Shown: positions 6,206 to 14,426, numbered from the stretch's first letter. The stretch is 17,365 nt of DNA from Prevotella sp. UBA2746 (GCA_002353555.1 DEJO01000026.1:2642-20006), one strand, 5' to 3'. Program-made: numbers and translations. The notes: generated by a model not told the origin, from the letters alone.

Positions 6206-8395
6206 TTAGATGAACCAGACGGTGAGACCAGCCATCACGATGCTGACCATTGACATCAGCTTGATAAGGATGTTGAGCGACGGACCGCTAGTGTCCTTGA
6301 ACGGGTCGCCGACGGTGTCGCCAACGATGGTTGCCTTGTGAGCAAACGAGCCCTTACCGCCGAAGTTGCCTTCTTCTACGTTCTTCTTCGCGTTGTCCCA
6401 TGCACCACCGGCGTTAGCCATGAACACGGCGAGGGTGAAGCCGCAAGACAGACCGCCGACCAGCAAGCCGAGCACACCGGCTACGCCAAGTACACATCCC
6501 ACGATGATGGGGATGACGATGGCGAGGATAGAGGGGAATATCATCTCATGCTGAGCCGCACGTGTTGAGATTTCTACACAACGACCATAGTCAGGAGTAG
6601 CCTTACCTTCGAGGATGCCGGCTATCTCCCTGAACTGGCGACGTACCTCTACCACCATCTTCTGGGCGGCACGACCAACAGCCTCCATGGTGAGACCGCA
6701 GAAGAGGAAGGCAGCCATAGCTCCTATGAACGCACCTACGAGCACCTTCGGATTCATCAGGTTCACCTGGAAGAAGTTCATGAAGTCAGGTATAGTCGCA
6801 TTCTTCGCCTCGATAGTCTGACCAGCCAGGTTGGTAAGTTCAATGCCGGCACGTTGCATGGCAATCTTGATTTCCTCGATATAGGAAGCGAGAAGTGCAA
6901 GAGCTGTCAGAGCTGCCGAACCGATGGCAAAGCCCTTGCCCGTAGCAGCAGTCGTGTTGCCCAGTGCGTCGAGCGCATCGGTGCGATGGCGCACCTCTTC
7001 TCCCAGTTCGCTCATCTCAGCGTTGCCACCGGCGTTGTCGGCAATAGGACCGTATGCATCGGTAGCCAGGGTTATGCCCAGCGTAGAGAGCATACCCACG
7101 GCAGCAATACCTACACCATAGAGTCCATGAGCCAGACTTTCAGAACTCATCGAGAGGTCGAAGCCGTTAGCGCAGAGATAGCTCAGCATGATAGCTACAC
7201 CGATGGTGATGACGGGGATGCAAGTAGAAATCATACCCGTGCCTATGCCCTTGATGATGACGGTAGCCGATCCTGTCAGTCCGGCTTCTGAAATCTTCTG
7301 AGTGGGTTTATAGCTGTGCGAAGTGTAATACTCCGTTGCCTGACCGATGATGACACCAGCCAGCAGACCAGTGATGACTGAGCAGGAAAGTCCCTTCCAG
7401 TTCTCTACCCCCAGGAGATAGAGGATGGCGAAGGTGGCAACGGCTATCAGGGCAGCACTGACGTTGGTACCCAGAGACAGCGACTTCAAGAGGTCGCGCA
7501 TGGTAGCGCCTTCCTTTGTGCGAACGAGGAAGATGCCGATGAGCGAGAGGAAGACGCCTACGGCAGCGATGAGCATCGGTGCGATGACGGCCTTGAGCTG
7601 AGTGTCGCCACCCACGGCGGCGTAAGCCGCTGCTCCCAGGGCGGCAGTAGAAAGCACTGATCCGCAGTAGCTCTCATACAGGTCGGCACCCATGCCAGCC
7701 ACGTCGCCCACGTTGTCGCCCACGTTGTCGGCGATAGTTGCCGGGTTGCGCGGGTCGTCTTCAGGAATGTCAGCTTCAACCTTGCCCACAATGTCAGCAC
7801 CCACGTCGGCAGCCTTAGTATAGATACCGCCGCCTACACGTGCGAAGAGTGCCTGGGTTGAAGCACCCATGCCGAAGGTCAGCATCGTCGTCGTGATGGA
7901 GATGAGGCCGTCGGTGTCGAAGATGTTCAGTACGATGAACCAGATGGCGATGTCGAGCAGGCCGAGACCAACGACGGTAAGTCCCATGACGGCGCCAGAG
8001 CGGAAGGCAATCTTCAGACCTGCATCAAGGCTCTTGCGGGCTGCATTGGCGGTACGTCCGCTGGCATAGGTCGCTGTCTTCATGCCGAAGAAGCCAGCCA
8101 GTCCAGAGAAGAAACCGCCAGTGAGGAACGCGAAGGGTACCCACGGGTTCTGAACGTGCAGCACGTAGGCCATGATAGCAAAGAGCACAGCCAGCGCAAT
8201 GAACACATAAGTCACCACCTTGTACTGTTGTTTCAGGTAAGCCATTGCTCCGTCGCGCACGTACTTGGCAATCTCCTTCATGCGTGGAGTTCCTTCGTCA
8301 GAATCGAGCATCGACTTAAAGAAATACCATGCCATACCTAACGCCACCAATGAGGCAACGGGTATGAGCCAGAAAACACTTGGAATGTTGTTCAT
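6206..8395 (-). CDS. hppA: Ion-translocating membrane pyrophosphatase (K+-dependent type)
   Basis: This 729-residue protein with about 16 transmembrane helices hydrolyses PPi in the cytoplasm and pumps Na+ and/or H+ out across the inner membrane. The family motifs are all present: KAADVGADIVGKVEADIPEDDPR (residues 194-216, in two adjoining parts), DNVGDNVGDVAGMGADLYES (223-242), the DAYGPIADNAGGNAEM segment (446-461), and near the C-terminus HKATIVGDTVGDPFKDTSGP. In GNTTAATGKGFAIG (479-492) residue 483 is Ala, where K+-independent pumps carry Lys, so the enzyme should need K+. Characterised Bacteroides relatives of this type pump both Na+ and H+ (family knowledge, not visible here). The start MNNIPSVFWLIP leads straight into helix 1. 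The upstream gap holds a 9-base-period repeat and only an imperfect -7 box (TAACTTTA at 8423-8416). Partial read-through from the porin gene is possible. Confidence 0.98.
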   Translation of the reverse strand: MNNIPSVFWLIPVASLVALGMAWYFFKSMLDSDEGTPRMKEIAKYVRDGAMAYLKQQYKVVTYVFIALAVLFAIMAYVLHVQNPWVPFAFLTGGFFSGLAGFFGMKTATYASGRTANAARKSLDAGLKIAFRSGAVMGLTVVGLGLLDIAIWFIVLNIFDTDGLISITTTMLTFGMGASTQALFARVGGGIYTKAADVGADIVGKVEADIPEDDPRNPATIADNVGDNVGDVAGMGADLYESYCGSVLSTAALGAAAYAAVGGDTQLKAVIAPMLIAAVGVFLSLIGIFLVRTKEGATMRDLLKSLSLGTNVSAALIAVATFAILYLLGVENWKGLSCSVITGLLAGVIIGQATEYYTSHSYKPTQKISEAGLTGSATVIIKGIGTGMISTCIPVITIGVAIMLSYLCANGFDLSMSSESLAHGLYGVGIAAVGMLSTLGITLATDAYGPIADNAGGNAEMSELGEEVRHRTDALDALGNTTAATGKGFAIGSAALTALALLASYIEEIKIAMQRAGIELTNLAGQTIEAKNATIPDFMNFFQVNLMNPKVLVGAFIGAMAAFLFCGLTMEAVGRAAQKMVVEVRRQFREIAGILEGKATPDYGRCVEISTRAAQHEMIFPSILAIVIPIIVGCVLGVAGVLGLLVGGLSCGFTLAVFMANAGGAWDNAKKNVEEGNFGGKGSFAHKATIVGDTVGDPFKDTSGPSLNILIKLMSMVSIVMAGLTVWFI

Positions 8396-8429
8396 AATCT
8401 TTAGTTTTTTATTAGTAAAGTTATAAGGT

Positions 8430-8495
8430 TTGTCTGAATTGTCAGAATTGGTCCGATTGGTATGACGTGTCTGAGAAGTCTGACTTGTCCGTCCG
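8430..8495. repeat. Degenerate tandem repeat, 9-base period, between hppA and porin genes
   Basis: Seven successive units with GTC (once GTA) recur at 8432, 8441, 8451, 8460, 8469, 8478 and 8487, a spacing of 9, 10, 9, 9, 9 and 9. The consensus is about TTGTCTGAN. The array sits about 35 bases before the hppA start and ends just before the porin stop codon. A sister array is found at 11401-11450. Confidence 0.7.
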
Positions 8496-8501
8496 CTTAA
8501 C

Positions 8502-9668
8502 TCAGAACCTGAAGTCCAGGTTGATGTCGAACATATTATAGTTGTGTTTCTCCAGTGAACGATCGTTTACGAAAGCATATTCTGCATTGATTTGTATATT
8601 CTTGTGAATCACGTAGTTGAGACCTACTTCATAAAGTGCTTTTGCAGAATTCCAGTCGCCTGTAGAGCGGTACATGTCGTAGCGGGCCTTAGCGTAGAGC
8701 TTCTTCTTGACGACGGGGGCTATGGCGAGTGCATAAATACCGTCGGCCTTGTCGCCAATAGCCTCGTTGATAGTGCAGTCGCTGGTGTCACCCGACTTCT
8801 GGTTGCGCGTCTTGAACGCCTTGCCTGTTGCGTGGATATATTCAGAGCGGAACGTCCAGTCGTTGGCTTTGTATTCAGCCGAAAATGCGTAGCGGCGTTG
8901 TTGCAGCCTGCGCACCTCATTGTTGTGGGTAACGATGTTCACACCGTCGGCAGCCAACTCTTCCCAGTTGCCTTTGCGGGCATAGGAGCCAGCCCATCCG
9001 AAAGCACCTATGCGCAGTCCCTGGACAGGCATCACCCAGATGCCCCCGATGATGTCTTTCTGCTGGTCGGCATCGGCTGTGTTGATACCCTGTCCGTTGT
9101 ATACACCTATCTGATAGTGCAGCAGGTTGCGTCCGGCACTGTTCTTGAGCAGGTCGCCCTGTACCTGTATGCCGATGTCTCGTCCGTTAGAGGCATGTCC
9201 TCCCGCCCTGTCGCTGAAACCTGCCAGTGCAGAGATGTTCTGCGAATAACTCATGAATCCCTGGTCTATTGGGTGCATGGGGTTCTCGAAGGTGAAGGCG
9301 CGTTTGAACTGTCCCACCTTGATCATGGCAAACGGATACTTCTGCCACTCTACGAAGAGGTCTACGACGCGCGGCGACGAGCCCAGCGTGGCGGTGTTGC
9401 CATTGAACTGTATCTGTGCTTTCCAGTAGAAGTCTTTCACGATGCGACCGTCGAGAGCTATACGTGCCATACGCAGGTTGAAGGTGTTGGCTTTGGCACC
9501 CTCCTGGCTTGTAGCCTGATATTGCAGCATGCCGTAGCCAGACAGCTTCACGTCGCTAATCCACTGCGGCAGCTTGATGATGGTTTTTCCTTCTTTCTTT
9601 TCTTGAGCCTGTGCCTGCACGGGAGCAAGCGTCATAGCAATGCAGGCAAGGAGCAATAGTTTCTTCAT
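8502..9668 (-). CDS. Outer-membrane porin, phosphate-selective O/P (OprO/OprP-like) family
   Basis: The protein has 388 residues with a signal peptide (MKKLLLLACIAMTLAPVQAQ, cleavage around residues 20-22). It then shows alternating hydrophobic and polar strands typical of a 16- to 18-strand barrel and ends in NLDFRF, the C-terminal Phe recognised by the outer-membrane assembly machinery. Family-like blocks include VKLSGYGMLQYQ, FNLRMARIALDGRIVKDFYWKAQIQF, KYPFAMIKVGQFKRAFTFENP and YQIGVYNGQG. Homologues pass phosphate or pyrophosphate, but Bacteroidales members are numerous and mostly uncharacterised, so phosphate specificity is uncertain. It has its own strong promoter and lies 106 bases upstream of hppA on the same strand. 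A functional link to PPi metabolism is possible but unproven. Confidence 0.92.
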   Translation of the reverse strand: MKKLLLLACIAMTLAPVQAQAQEKKEGKTIIKLPQWISDVKLSGYGMLQYQATSQEGAKANTFNLRMARIALDGRIVKDFYWKAQIQFNGNTATLGSSPRVVDLFVEWQKYPFAMIKVGQFKRAFTFENPMHPIDQGFMSYSQNISALAGFSDRAGGHASNGRDIGIQVQGDLLKNSAGRNLLHYQIGVYNGQGINTADADQQKDIIGGIWVMPVQGLRIGAFGWAGSYARKGNWEELAADGVNIVTHNNEVRRLQQRRYAFSAEYKANDWTFRSEYIHATGKAFKTRNQKSGDTSDCTINEAIGDKADGIYALAIAPVVKKKLYAKARYDMYRSTGDWNSAKALYEVGLNYVIHKNIQINAEYAFVNDRSLEKHNYNMFDINLDFRF

Positions 9669-9711
9669 TATTATTATTTTCGTTGATTTATCGCGTTGTT
9701 TATATTTTTTG

Positions 9712-9743
9712 CAAAATTACAACATCTTTTTCAAACTACCAAA
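9712..9743 (-). promoter_or_regulatory. Bacteroidetes-type promoter for the porin gene
   Basis: On the minus strand, TTTG (9743-9740), a 20-base spacer and TAATTTTG (9719-9712) fit the consensus fully. The ATG at 9668 lies 43 bases downstream of the box, after an AT-rich leader. Confidence 0.75.
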
Positions 9744-9802
9744 TATTTTGGAAAATAGGCAGGGACAAACGGGGCGTTAAATGGTGAAGTTTTCCAGACA
9801 GG

Positions 9803-11302
9803 TTACGCTTGTATCCTTTCGAGCAACACTACGTTCTCTACGTGCGGCGTGTGTGGGAACATGTCGACGGGTTGCACCTCGGCGATGCGGTAGTCCTGAC
9901 AGAGCAGCTCGAGGTCACGTGCCTGTGTAGCCGGGTTGCAGCTGACGTAGACGATGCGCTGCGGACGAGCTTTCATGATGACCTCCACCACGTCGTGGTG
10001 CATGCCTGCACGCGGGGGGTCGGTGATGATGATGTCGGGCTGTCCGTGTTGTGCAATGAAGTCTTCGGTCAGTATGTCCTTCATGTCGCCGGCATAGAAG
10101 AGTGTGTTTCCGATGTTGTTGATGACGGAATTGACCTTTGCGTCTTCGATGGCTTCAGGAACATATTCGATGCCCACGACCTTGCGTGCCTGCTTAGCTA
10201 CGAAGTTGGCAATGGTGCCAGTGCCCGTATAGAGATCGTAGACGAGCGGGGCGGCAGGCGAATGTCTGAACGCCAGTTCGCGCACGACGCTGTAGAGGTG
10301 GTACGCCTGTTCGGTATTGGTCTGATAGAAGCTCTTCGGCCCCACCTTGAAGCGCAGTCCCTCCATGTGTTCGTAGATGAATCCTTCACCCTTAAACACT
10401 TTGATGTCTTGATCGTAGATGGTGTCGTTGCACTTCTGGTTGTCTATGTATAATAATGTAGTCACCTCCGGGTATTGGTCGGCGATGTATTGTAGCAAGT
10501 CCTTGGCACGCTGCTCGTCGGCATCGTTGGTGTGGTCGAAGTGAAACTGGACGATGACCATCCACTCGCCCGAATTGGAGTTGCGGATGATGAGGTCGCG
10601 TAGCAGCCCCTGCTGAGCCTTCAGGTCGAAGAATGTCAGTCTGTGGGCTATGGCATAGTTGTAGATGCCGTTGCGCAGCTTGTTGTGGAAGTCGTCCATG
10701 AGCCAGCACTTCTCGATGGGATATATCTTGTCGAAGGCGCCAGTGATGTGGAATCCGCAGGCGTTCATGTTGTCGAAGGTCTCGCCAGACTCTACTTGCT
10801 CCTGCGTCAGCCATTTCTTGTTGGAGAAGCCGAAGTCCAGTTTGTTACGGTATTCATATTGCTTAACGCTGCCCATGATGTGGCGGAAGCTGGTACCGGT
10901 AGCGGCATCGATGGTGCCCGGTAGGGGCAGTTGCAAGTGCCCGATACGTGTCAGCTGCTCGTAGACCTGTCGCTCCTTGGCTTGGGTCTGTGCCTCGTAG
11001 GGCAGGTTCTGCCACTTACATCCGCCGCAGATGCCGAAGTGCTGGCAGGGTGGGGTGGCTCTGACTTGGCTCAACTGGTGGAACTTCACAACTTTCCCTT
11101 CGGCATAGCTGTGTTTCTTGCGAGTGATTTGCAGGTCAACGACATCTCCTGGCACACAAAAGGGTACGAAGATGACCAGCCGTGACTCAGGCGTTCCGTC
11201 GTGGGCAGGTATGGTTATTCTGACGAGCGACTTGCCTTCAGCGGCAATATCGGTGATAGTTACGTGCTCGAAAATGGGTAGCGGTTTTCTTTTTCTTGCC
11301 AT
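9803..11302 (-). CDS. rlmD: 23S rRNA (uracil-C5)-methyltransferase, RlmD/RumA type
   Basis: The 499-residue cytoplasmic enzyme transfers a methyl group from S-adenosylmethionine to C5 of a uridine in 23S rRNA (U1939 for RlmD in E. coli). A TRAM RNA-binding domain spans about residues 12-75. Four cysteines for a 4Fe-4S cluster are visible: C86, C92 and C95 in PCQHFGICGGCKWQ, and C199 in YPIEKCWLMDD. The methyltransferase domain has SFYQTNTEQAYHLY (324-337), the SAM loop VYDLYTGTGTIANF (354-367), VVGIEYVPEAIEDAK (375-389), ITDPPRAGMHH (426-436), nucleophile C455 in VYVSCNPATQARDL, and general base E489 in FPHTPHVENVVLLER. All expected catalytic residues are intact. Site specificity within the TrmA/RlmC/RlmD superfamily is inferred. 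It is transcribed alone from a divergent region shared with ppdK. Confidence 0.95.
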   Translation of the reverse strand: MARKRKPLPIFEHVTITDIAAEGKSLVRITIPAHDGTPESRLVIFVPFCVPGDVVDLQITRKKHSYAEGKVVKFHQLSQVRATPPCQHFGICGGCKWQNLPYEAQTQAKERQVYEQLTRIGHLQLPLPGTIDAATGTSFRHIMGSVKQYEYRNKLDFGFSNKKWLTQEQVESGETFDNMNACGFHITGAFDKIYPIEKCWLMDDFHNKLRNGIYNYAIAHRLTFFDLKAQQGLLRDLIIRNSNSGEWMVIVQFHFDHTNDADEQRAKDLLQYIADQYPEVTTLLYIDNQKCNDTIYDQDIKVFKGEGFIYEHMEGLRFKVGPKSFYQTNTEQAYHLYSVVRELAFRHSPAAPLVYDLYTGTGTIANFVAKQARKVVGIEYVPEAIEDAKVNSVINNIGNTLFYAGDMKDILTEDFIAQHGQPDIIITDPPRAGMHHDVVEVIMKARPQRIVYVSCNPATQARDLELLCQDYRIAEVQPVDMFPHTPHVENVVLLERIQA

Positions 11303-11324
11303 GTCTTTTCGTTGTCTTGGGCTG

Positions 11325-11358
11325 CAAAGGTAAGCATTTTCATGCGTAATCGTGCAAA
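11325..11358 (-). promoter_or_regulatory. Probable promoter for rlmD
   Basis: On the minus strand, TACCTTTG (11332-11325) matches TAnnTTTG. TTTG at 11358-11355 lies 22 bases upstream, at the long end of normal spacing. The ATG at 11302 follows 22 bases after the box. Confidence 0.6.
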
Positions 11359-11400
11359 ATCGACCAGATAACCTGACATAACGGGCGCTTTTGACTATTT

Positions 11401-11450
11401 GTCCGACTCGTCCGACTGGTTTTGCAGGTCTTACTCGTCCGATTCGTAGA
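11401..11450. repeat. Tandem repeat, exact 9-base period (GTCCGACTN)
   Basis: GTC, GTC, GTT, GTC, GTC and GTA occur at 11401, 11410, 11419, 11428, 11437 and 11446, exactly 9 bases apart. The best units read GTCCGACTC and GTCCGACTG. The array lies about 100 bases upstream of the rlmD start and about 150 bases upstream of the ppdK promoter. It shares period and core with the array at 8430-8495. Confidence 0.75.
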
Positions 11451-11510
11451 GCCTCACTTCCCCCTCAACTGAGCCTCGCTTGCAAAAAACTAAGCCCTAC
11501 TTGCATTCTT
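11447..11510. repeat. Three degenerate units of about 21 bases
   Basis: The cores AGAGCCTCACTT, TGAGCCTCGCTTGCA and TAAGCCCTACTTGCA begin at about 11448, 11470 and 11491. They are spaced 21-22 bases apart and directly follow the 9-base array. The repeats are imperfect and short, and could be chance. Confidence 0.35.
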
Positions 11511-11597
11511 CGTTTTGCAATAAAACTGCATATATAAAGATGTTTCCGCAAACAGTCAGATAATGTAATTTCAGCATAGCAAAATATGGTTAAATAC

Positions 11598-11628
11598 TTG
11601 CACATTTTCAAAGAAATGTGTAAATTTG
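11598..11628 (+). promoter_or_regulatory. ppdK promoter with inverted repeat filling the spacer
   Basis: TTG (11598-11600) and TAAATTTG (11621-11628) are exactly 20 bases apart and fit the Bacteroidetes consensus. The whole spacer is an inverted repeat: CACATTT (11601-11607), six bases, then AAATGTG (11614-11620). A protein bound there would block or tune the polymerase, so it looks like an operator. The leader to ATG 11679 is about 44 bases. Confidence 0.7.
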
Positions 11629-11678
11629 CAGACCTTCGAGGAAAAAGTAGATATTAACATTAAAATAACACATCAACT

Positions 11679-14399
11679 ATGAGTCAGAAAAGAGTTTATA
11701 CCTTTGGAAATGGTAAAGCTGAAGGTAATGCAAAAATGCGTGAGGAACTCGGTGGCAAGGGTGCTAACCTTGCCGAAATGAACCTGATAGGCGTTCCCGT
11801 TCCTCCTGGTTTCACCATCACCACCGATTGCTGTAATGAGTATTACGAGGTAGGTCAGGAGAAAATCATGGAAATCCTGAACGACGACGTGATGGCCGCC
11901 GTGAAGCATATCGAGACATTGATGAACAGCAAGTTTGGCGACAAGGAGAACCCGTTGTTGGTCAGCGTCCGTTCAGGTGCACGTGCCTCCATGCCAGGTA
12001 TGATGGACACCATCTTGAACCTCGGACTGAACGACGAGGTAGCCGAGGGTATGGTTGCCAAGACCCAGAATCCTCACTTCGTCTATGACAGCTACCGTCG
12101 CTTCGTACAGATGTACGGTGACGTGGTACTGGAAATGAAGCCGGTTAACAAGGAAGACATAGACCCATTCGAGGAGATTATAGAAAAGGTGAAGAATGAG
12201 AGCGGCGTCGTGCTCGACAAAGACCTCTCTGTAGACGACCTGAAGAAGCTCGTGAAGCTGTTTAAGGCAGCCATCAAGGAACGTACGGGCAACGACTTCC
12301 CCGACGATCCTATCGAGCAGCTGTGGGGAGCTATCTGCGCCGTCTTCCGCTCATGGATGAACGAGCGCGCTATCCTCTACCGCAAGATGGAAGGAATACC
12401 TGACGAGTGGGGTACAGCCGTCAGCGTGATGGCAATGGTATTCGGTAATATGGGGGACACTTCTGCTACCGGCGTATGCTTCAGCCGTGATGCTGCAAAT
12501 GGTGAGAACGTGTTCAACGGCGAGTATCTGGTCAATGCTCAGGGCGAAGACGTTGTAGCCGGCATCCGTACACCTCAGCAGATTACCAAACTCGGTTCGC
12601 AACGTTGGGCAGAGCGTGCAGGTATCTCTGAAGAAGAGCGAGTAGCCAAGTATCCTTCAATGGAAGAGACAATGCCTGAAATCTATAATCAGTTGAACGA
12701 AATTCAGGACAAACTGGAACATCACTACCATGATATGCAAGATATGGAGTTCACCGTTCAAGAAGGGAAACTCTGGTTCTTGCAGACACGTAACGGAAAG
12801 CGTACAGGTGCTGCCATGGTGAAGATTGCCATCGACCTGTTGCACGAAGGAATGATAGACGAGAAGACGGCTATCATGCGGTGCGAACCCAACAAACTTG
12901 ATGAACTGCTGCACCCAGTATTCGACAAGGTGGCACTCTCTAAGGCTAAGGTCATCGCCCAAGGATTGCCGGCATCGCCAGGTGCTGCCTGCGGACAGAT
13001 TGTGTTCCATGCCGACGATGCCAAGGAGTGGCACGAGGATGGTCACAAAGTTGTACTCGTGCGTATCGAGACCTCACCTGAAGACCTCGCAGGTATGGCT
13101 GCCGCAGAAGGCATTCTTACCGCTCGTGGAGGTATGACTAGCCACGCTGCCGTTGTTGCCCGCGGTATGGGTAAGTGCTGCGTCAGCGGTGTAGGCGCTC
13201 TGAATGTTGACTATCATAAGAAGACCGTGGAAATCGACGGTATAGTATATAAGGAGGGCGACTACATTTCGCTCAACGGTTCTACTGGTCAGGTTTATGC
13301 CGGTGAGGTTCCGACAAAGGCTGCTGAGCTGAGCGGCGACTTCAAGGAATTGATGGACCTCTGCGATAAGTACACTAAGTTGCAGGTTCGTACCAATGCC
13401 GACACACCGCATGATGCAAAGATTGCTCGTGAGTTCGGTGCAAAGGGTATCGGTCTGACTCGTACCGAGCACATGTTCTTCGAGGACAAGAAGATTATTG
13501 CTATGCGTGAGATGATTCTTGCCGACTCTGCCGAAGGACGTGAGAAGGCTCTTGCTAAGCTGTTACCATACCAGAAGGCTGACTTCAAGGGAATCCTCGA
13601 GGCTATGGATGGTTGCCCAGTCAACATCCGTCTGCTCGATCCACCACTCCATGAGTTCGTACCACACGATCTGGCAGGACAGGAGACAATGGCTAAGGAG
13701 ATGGGCGTGAGCGTTGAGACCATCAAGCGTCGTGTTGACTCACTCGCTGAGAACAACCCAATGCTCGGTCATCGCGGATGCCGTCTCGGTATCACCTTCC
13801 CAGAGATCACAGCTATGCAGACACGTGCCATCCTCGGTGCTGCATGCGAGCTGAAGAAAGAAGGCAAGGACCCTCAGCCAGAGATTATGGTGCCACTGAT
13901 TGGTACCCTGCACGAGCTGGAGCAGCAGAAGGCTATCATCGAGAAAACCGCTGAGGAAGTGTTTGAGGAGTATGGCATCAAGATCGAGTTCGAGATTGGT
14001 ACAATGATTGAGATCCCTCGTGCCGCCCTGACAGCCGATCGCATCGCTGAGCAGGCTCAGTATTTCTCATTCGGTACTAACGACCTCACACAGATGACCT
14101 TCGGTTACTCTCGTGACGACATCGCAAGCTTCCTCCCAGTTTACTTGGAGAAGAAGATCCTTAAGGTTGACCCATTCCAGGTTCTCGATCAGAACGGTGT
14201 CGGTCAGCTCGTGAAGATGGCAGTAGAGAAGGGTCGTGCCGTTCGTCCGAACCTCCGTACAGGTATTTGTGGTGAGCACGGCGGCGAACCATCAAGCGTG
14301 AAGTTCTGTGCCAAGATAGGCCTCAACTACGCCAGCTGTTCTCCCTTCCGCGTACCTATCGCACGCCTCGCCGCCGCGCAGGCAGCCGTTGAGGGATAA
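11679..14399 (+). CDS. ppdK: Pyruvate, phosphate dikinase
   Basis: The 906-residue cytoplasmic enzyme reversibly converts PEP + AMP + PPi into pyruvate + ATP + Pi. It can serve as a PPi-linked pyruvate kinase in glycolysis or as the PEP-forming step in the opposite direction. The N-terminal nucleotide-binding domain (about 1-370) shows GGKGANLAEMNLIGVPVPPGF, SVRSGARASMPGMMDTILN, GTAVSVMAMVFGNMG and LWFLQTRNGKRTG. The swivelling phosphohistidine domain has GILTARGGMTSHAAVVARG with catalytic H489 and the regulatory-type Thr at 487. The PEP-binding barrel has GIGLTRTEHMFF, HRGCRLGITFPE, EIGTMIEIPRA and FSFGTNDLTQMTFGYSRDD. Near the C-terminus, RTGICGEHGGEPSSV supplies the acid-base Cys. The length is normal. 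Proline codon choice changes sharply at about 13565, hinting at a mosaic gene. The last codons are repeated 2.2 kb downstream. Confidence 0.98.
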   Translation: MSQKRVYTFGNGKAEGNAKMREELGGKGANLAEMNLIGVPVPPGFTITTDCCNEYYEVGQEKIMEILNDDVMAAVKHIETLMNSKFGDKENPLLVSVRSGARASMPGMMDTILNLGLNDEVAEGMVAKTQNPHFVYDSYRRFVQMYGDVVLEMKPVNKEDIDPFEEIIEKVKNESGVVLDKDLSVDDLKKLVKLFKAAIKERTGNDFPDDPIEQLWGAICAVFRSWMNERAILYRKMEGIPDEWGTAVSVMAMVFGNMGDTSATGVCFSRDAANGENVFNGEYLVNAQGEDVVAGIRTPQQITKLGSQRWAERAGISEEERVAKYPSMEETMPEIYNQLNEIQDKLEHHYHDMQDMEFTVQEGKLWFLQTRNGKRTGAAMVKIAIDLLHEGMIDEKTAIMRCEPNKLDELLHPVFDKVALSKAKVIAQGLPASPGAACGQIVFHADDAKEWHEDGHKVVLVRIETSPEDLAGMAAAEGILTARGGMTSHAAVVARGMGKCCVSGVGALNVDYHKKTVEIDGIVYKEGDYISLNGSTGQVYAGEVPTKAAELSGDFKELMDLCDKYTKLQVRTNADTPHDAKIAREFGAKGIGLTRTEHMFFEDKKIIAMREMILADSAEGREKALAKLLPYQKADFKGILEAMDGCPVNIRLLDPPLHEFVPHDLAGQETMAKEMGVSVETIKRRVDSLAENNPMLGHRGCRLGITFPEITAMQTRAILGAACELKKEGKDPQPEIMVPLIGTLHELEQQKAIIEKTAEEVFEEYGIKIEFEIGTMIEIPRAALTADRIAEQAQYFSFGTNDLTQMTFGYSRDDIASFLPVYLEKKILKVDPFQVLDQNGVGQLVKMAVEKGRAVRPNLRTGICGEHGGEPSSVKFCAKIGLNYASCSPFRVPIARLAAAQAAVEG
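14370..14386 (+). repeat. Direct repeat, left copy (within ppdK codons)
   Basis: This is the 17-base left copy of GCCGCCGCGCAGGCAGC, encoding AAAQAA near the C-terminus of PpdK. It is a candidate left attachment core. Confidence 0.7.
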
Positions 14400-14426
14400 T
14401 CGCAAAAGCAGATAATTAGTGAGATG

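Larger units (their letters stand above)
11303..11678. other. Divergent intergenic region between rlmD and ppdK
   Basis: These 376 bases hold no convincing gene. From left to right they contain the rlmD promoter (11325-11358), a 9-base-period GTCCGA repeat (11401-11450), a looser triple repeat of about 21 bases (11447-11510), an AT-rich stretch, and the ppdK promoter with an internal inverted repeat (11598-11628). The remaining sequence shows nothing I can name. Confidence 0.7.

Noticed and set aside
8416..8423. hppA promoter with -7 box TAACTTTA
   Set aside because: The last base departs from TAnnTTTG and no TTG lies at the right distance; kept only as a remark in the hppA entry.
8430..8495. 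CRISPR-like array
   Set aside because: The 9-base period leaves no spacers, units are degenerate and no cas gene is in the window.
8592..9659. Plus-strand open frame of 355 codons
   Set aside because: Antisense to the porin gene, with no promoter, no motif and no plausible domain; the porin has a signal peptide, family blocks and C-terminal Phe.
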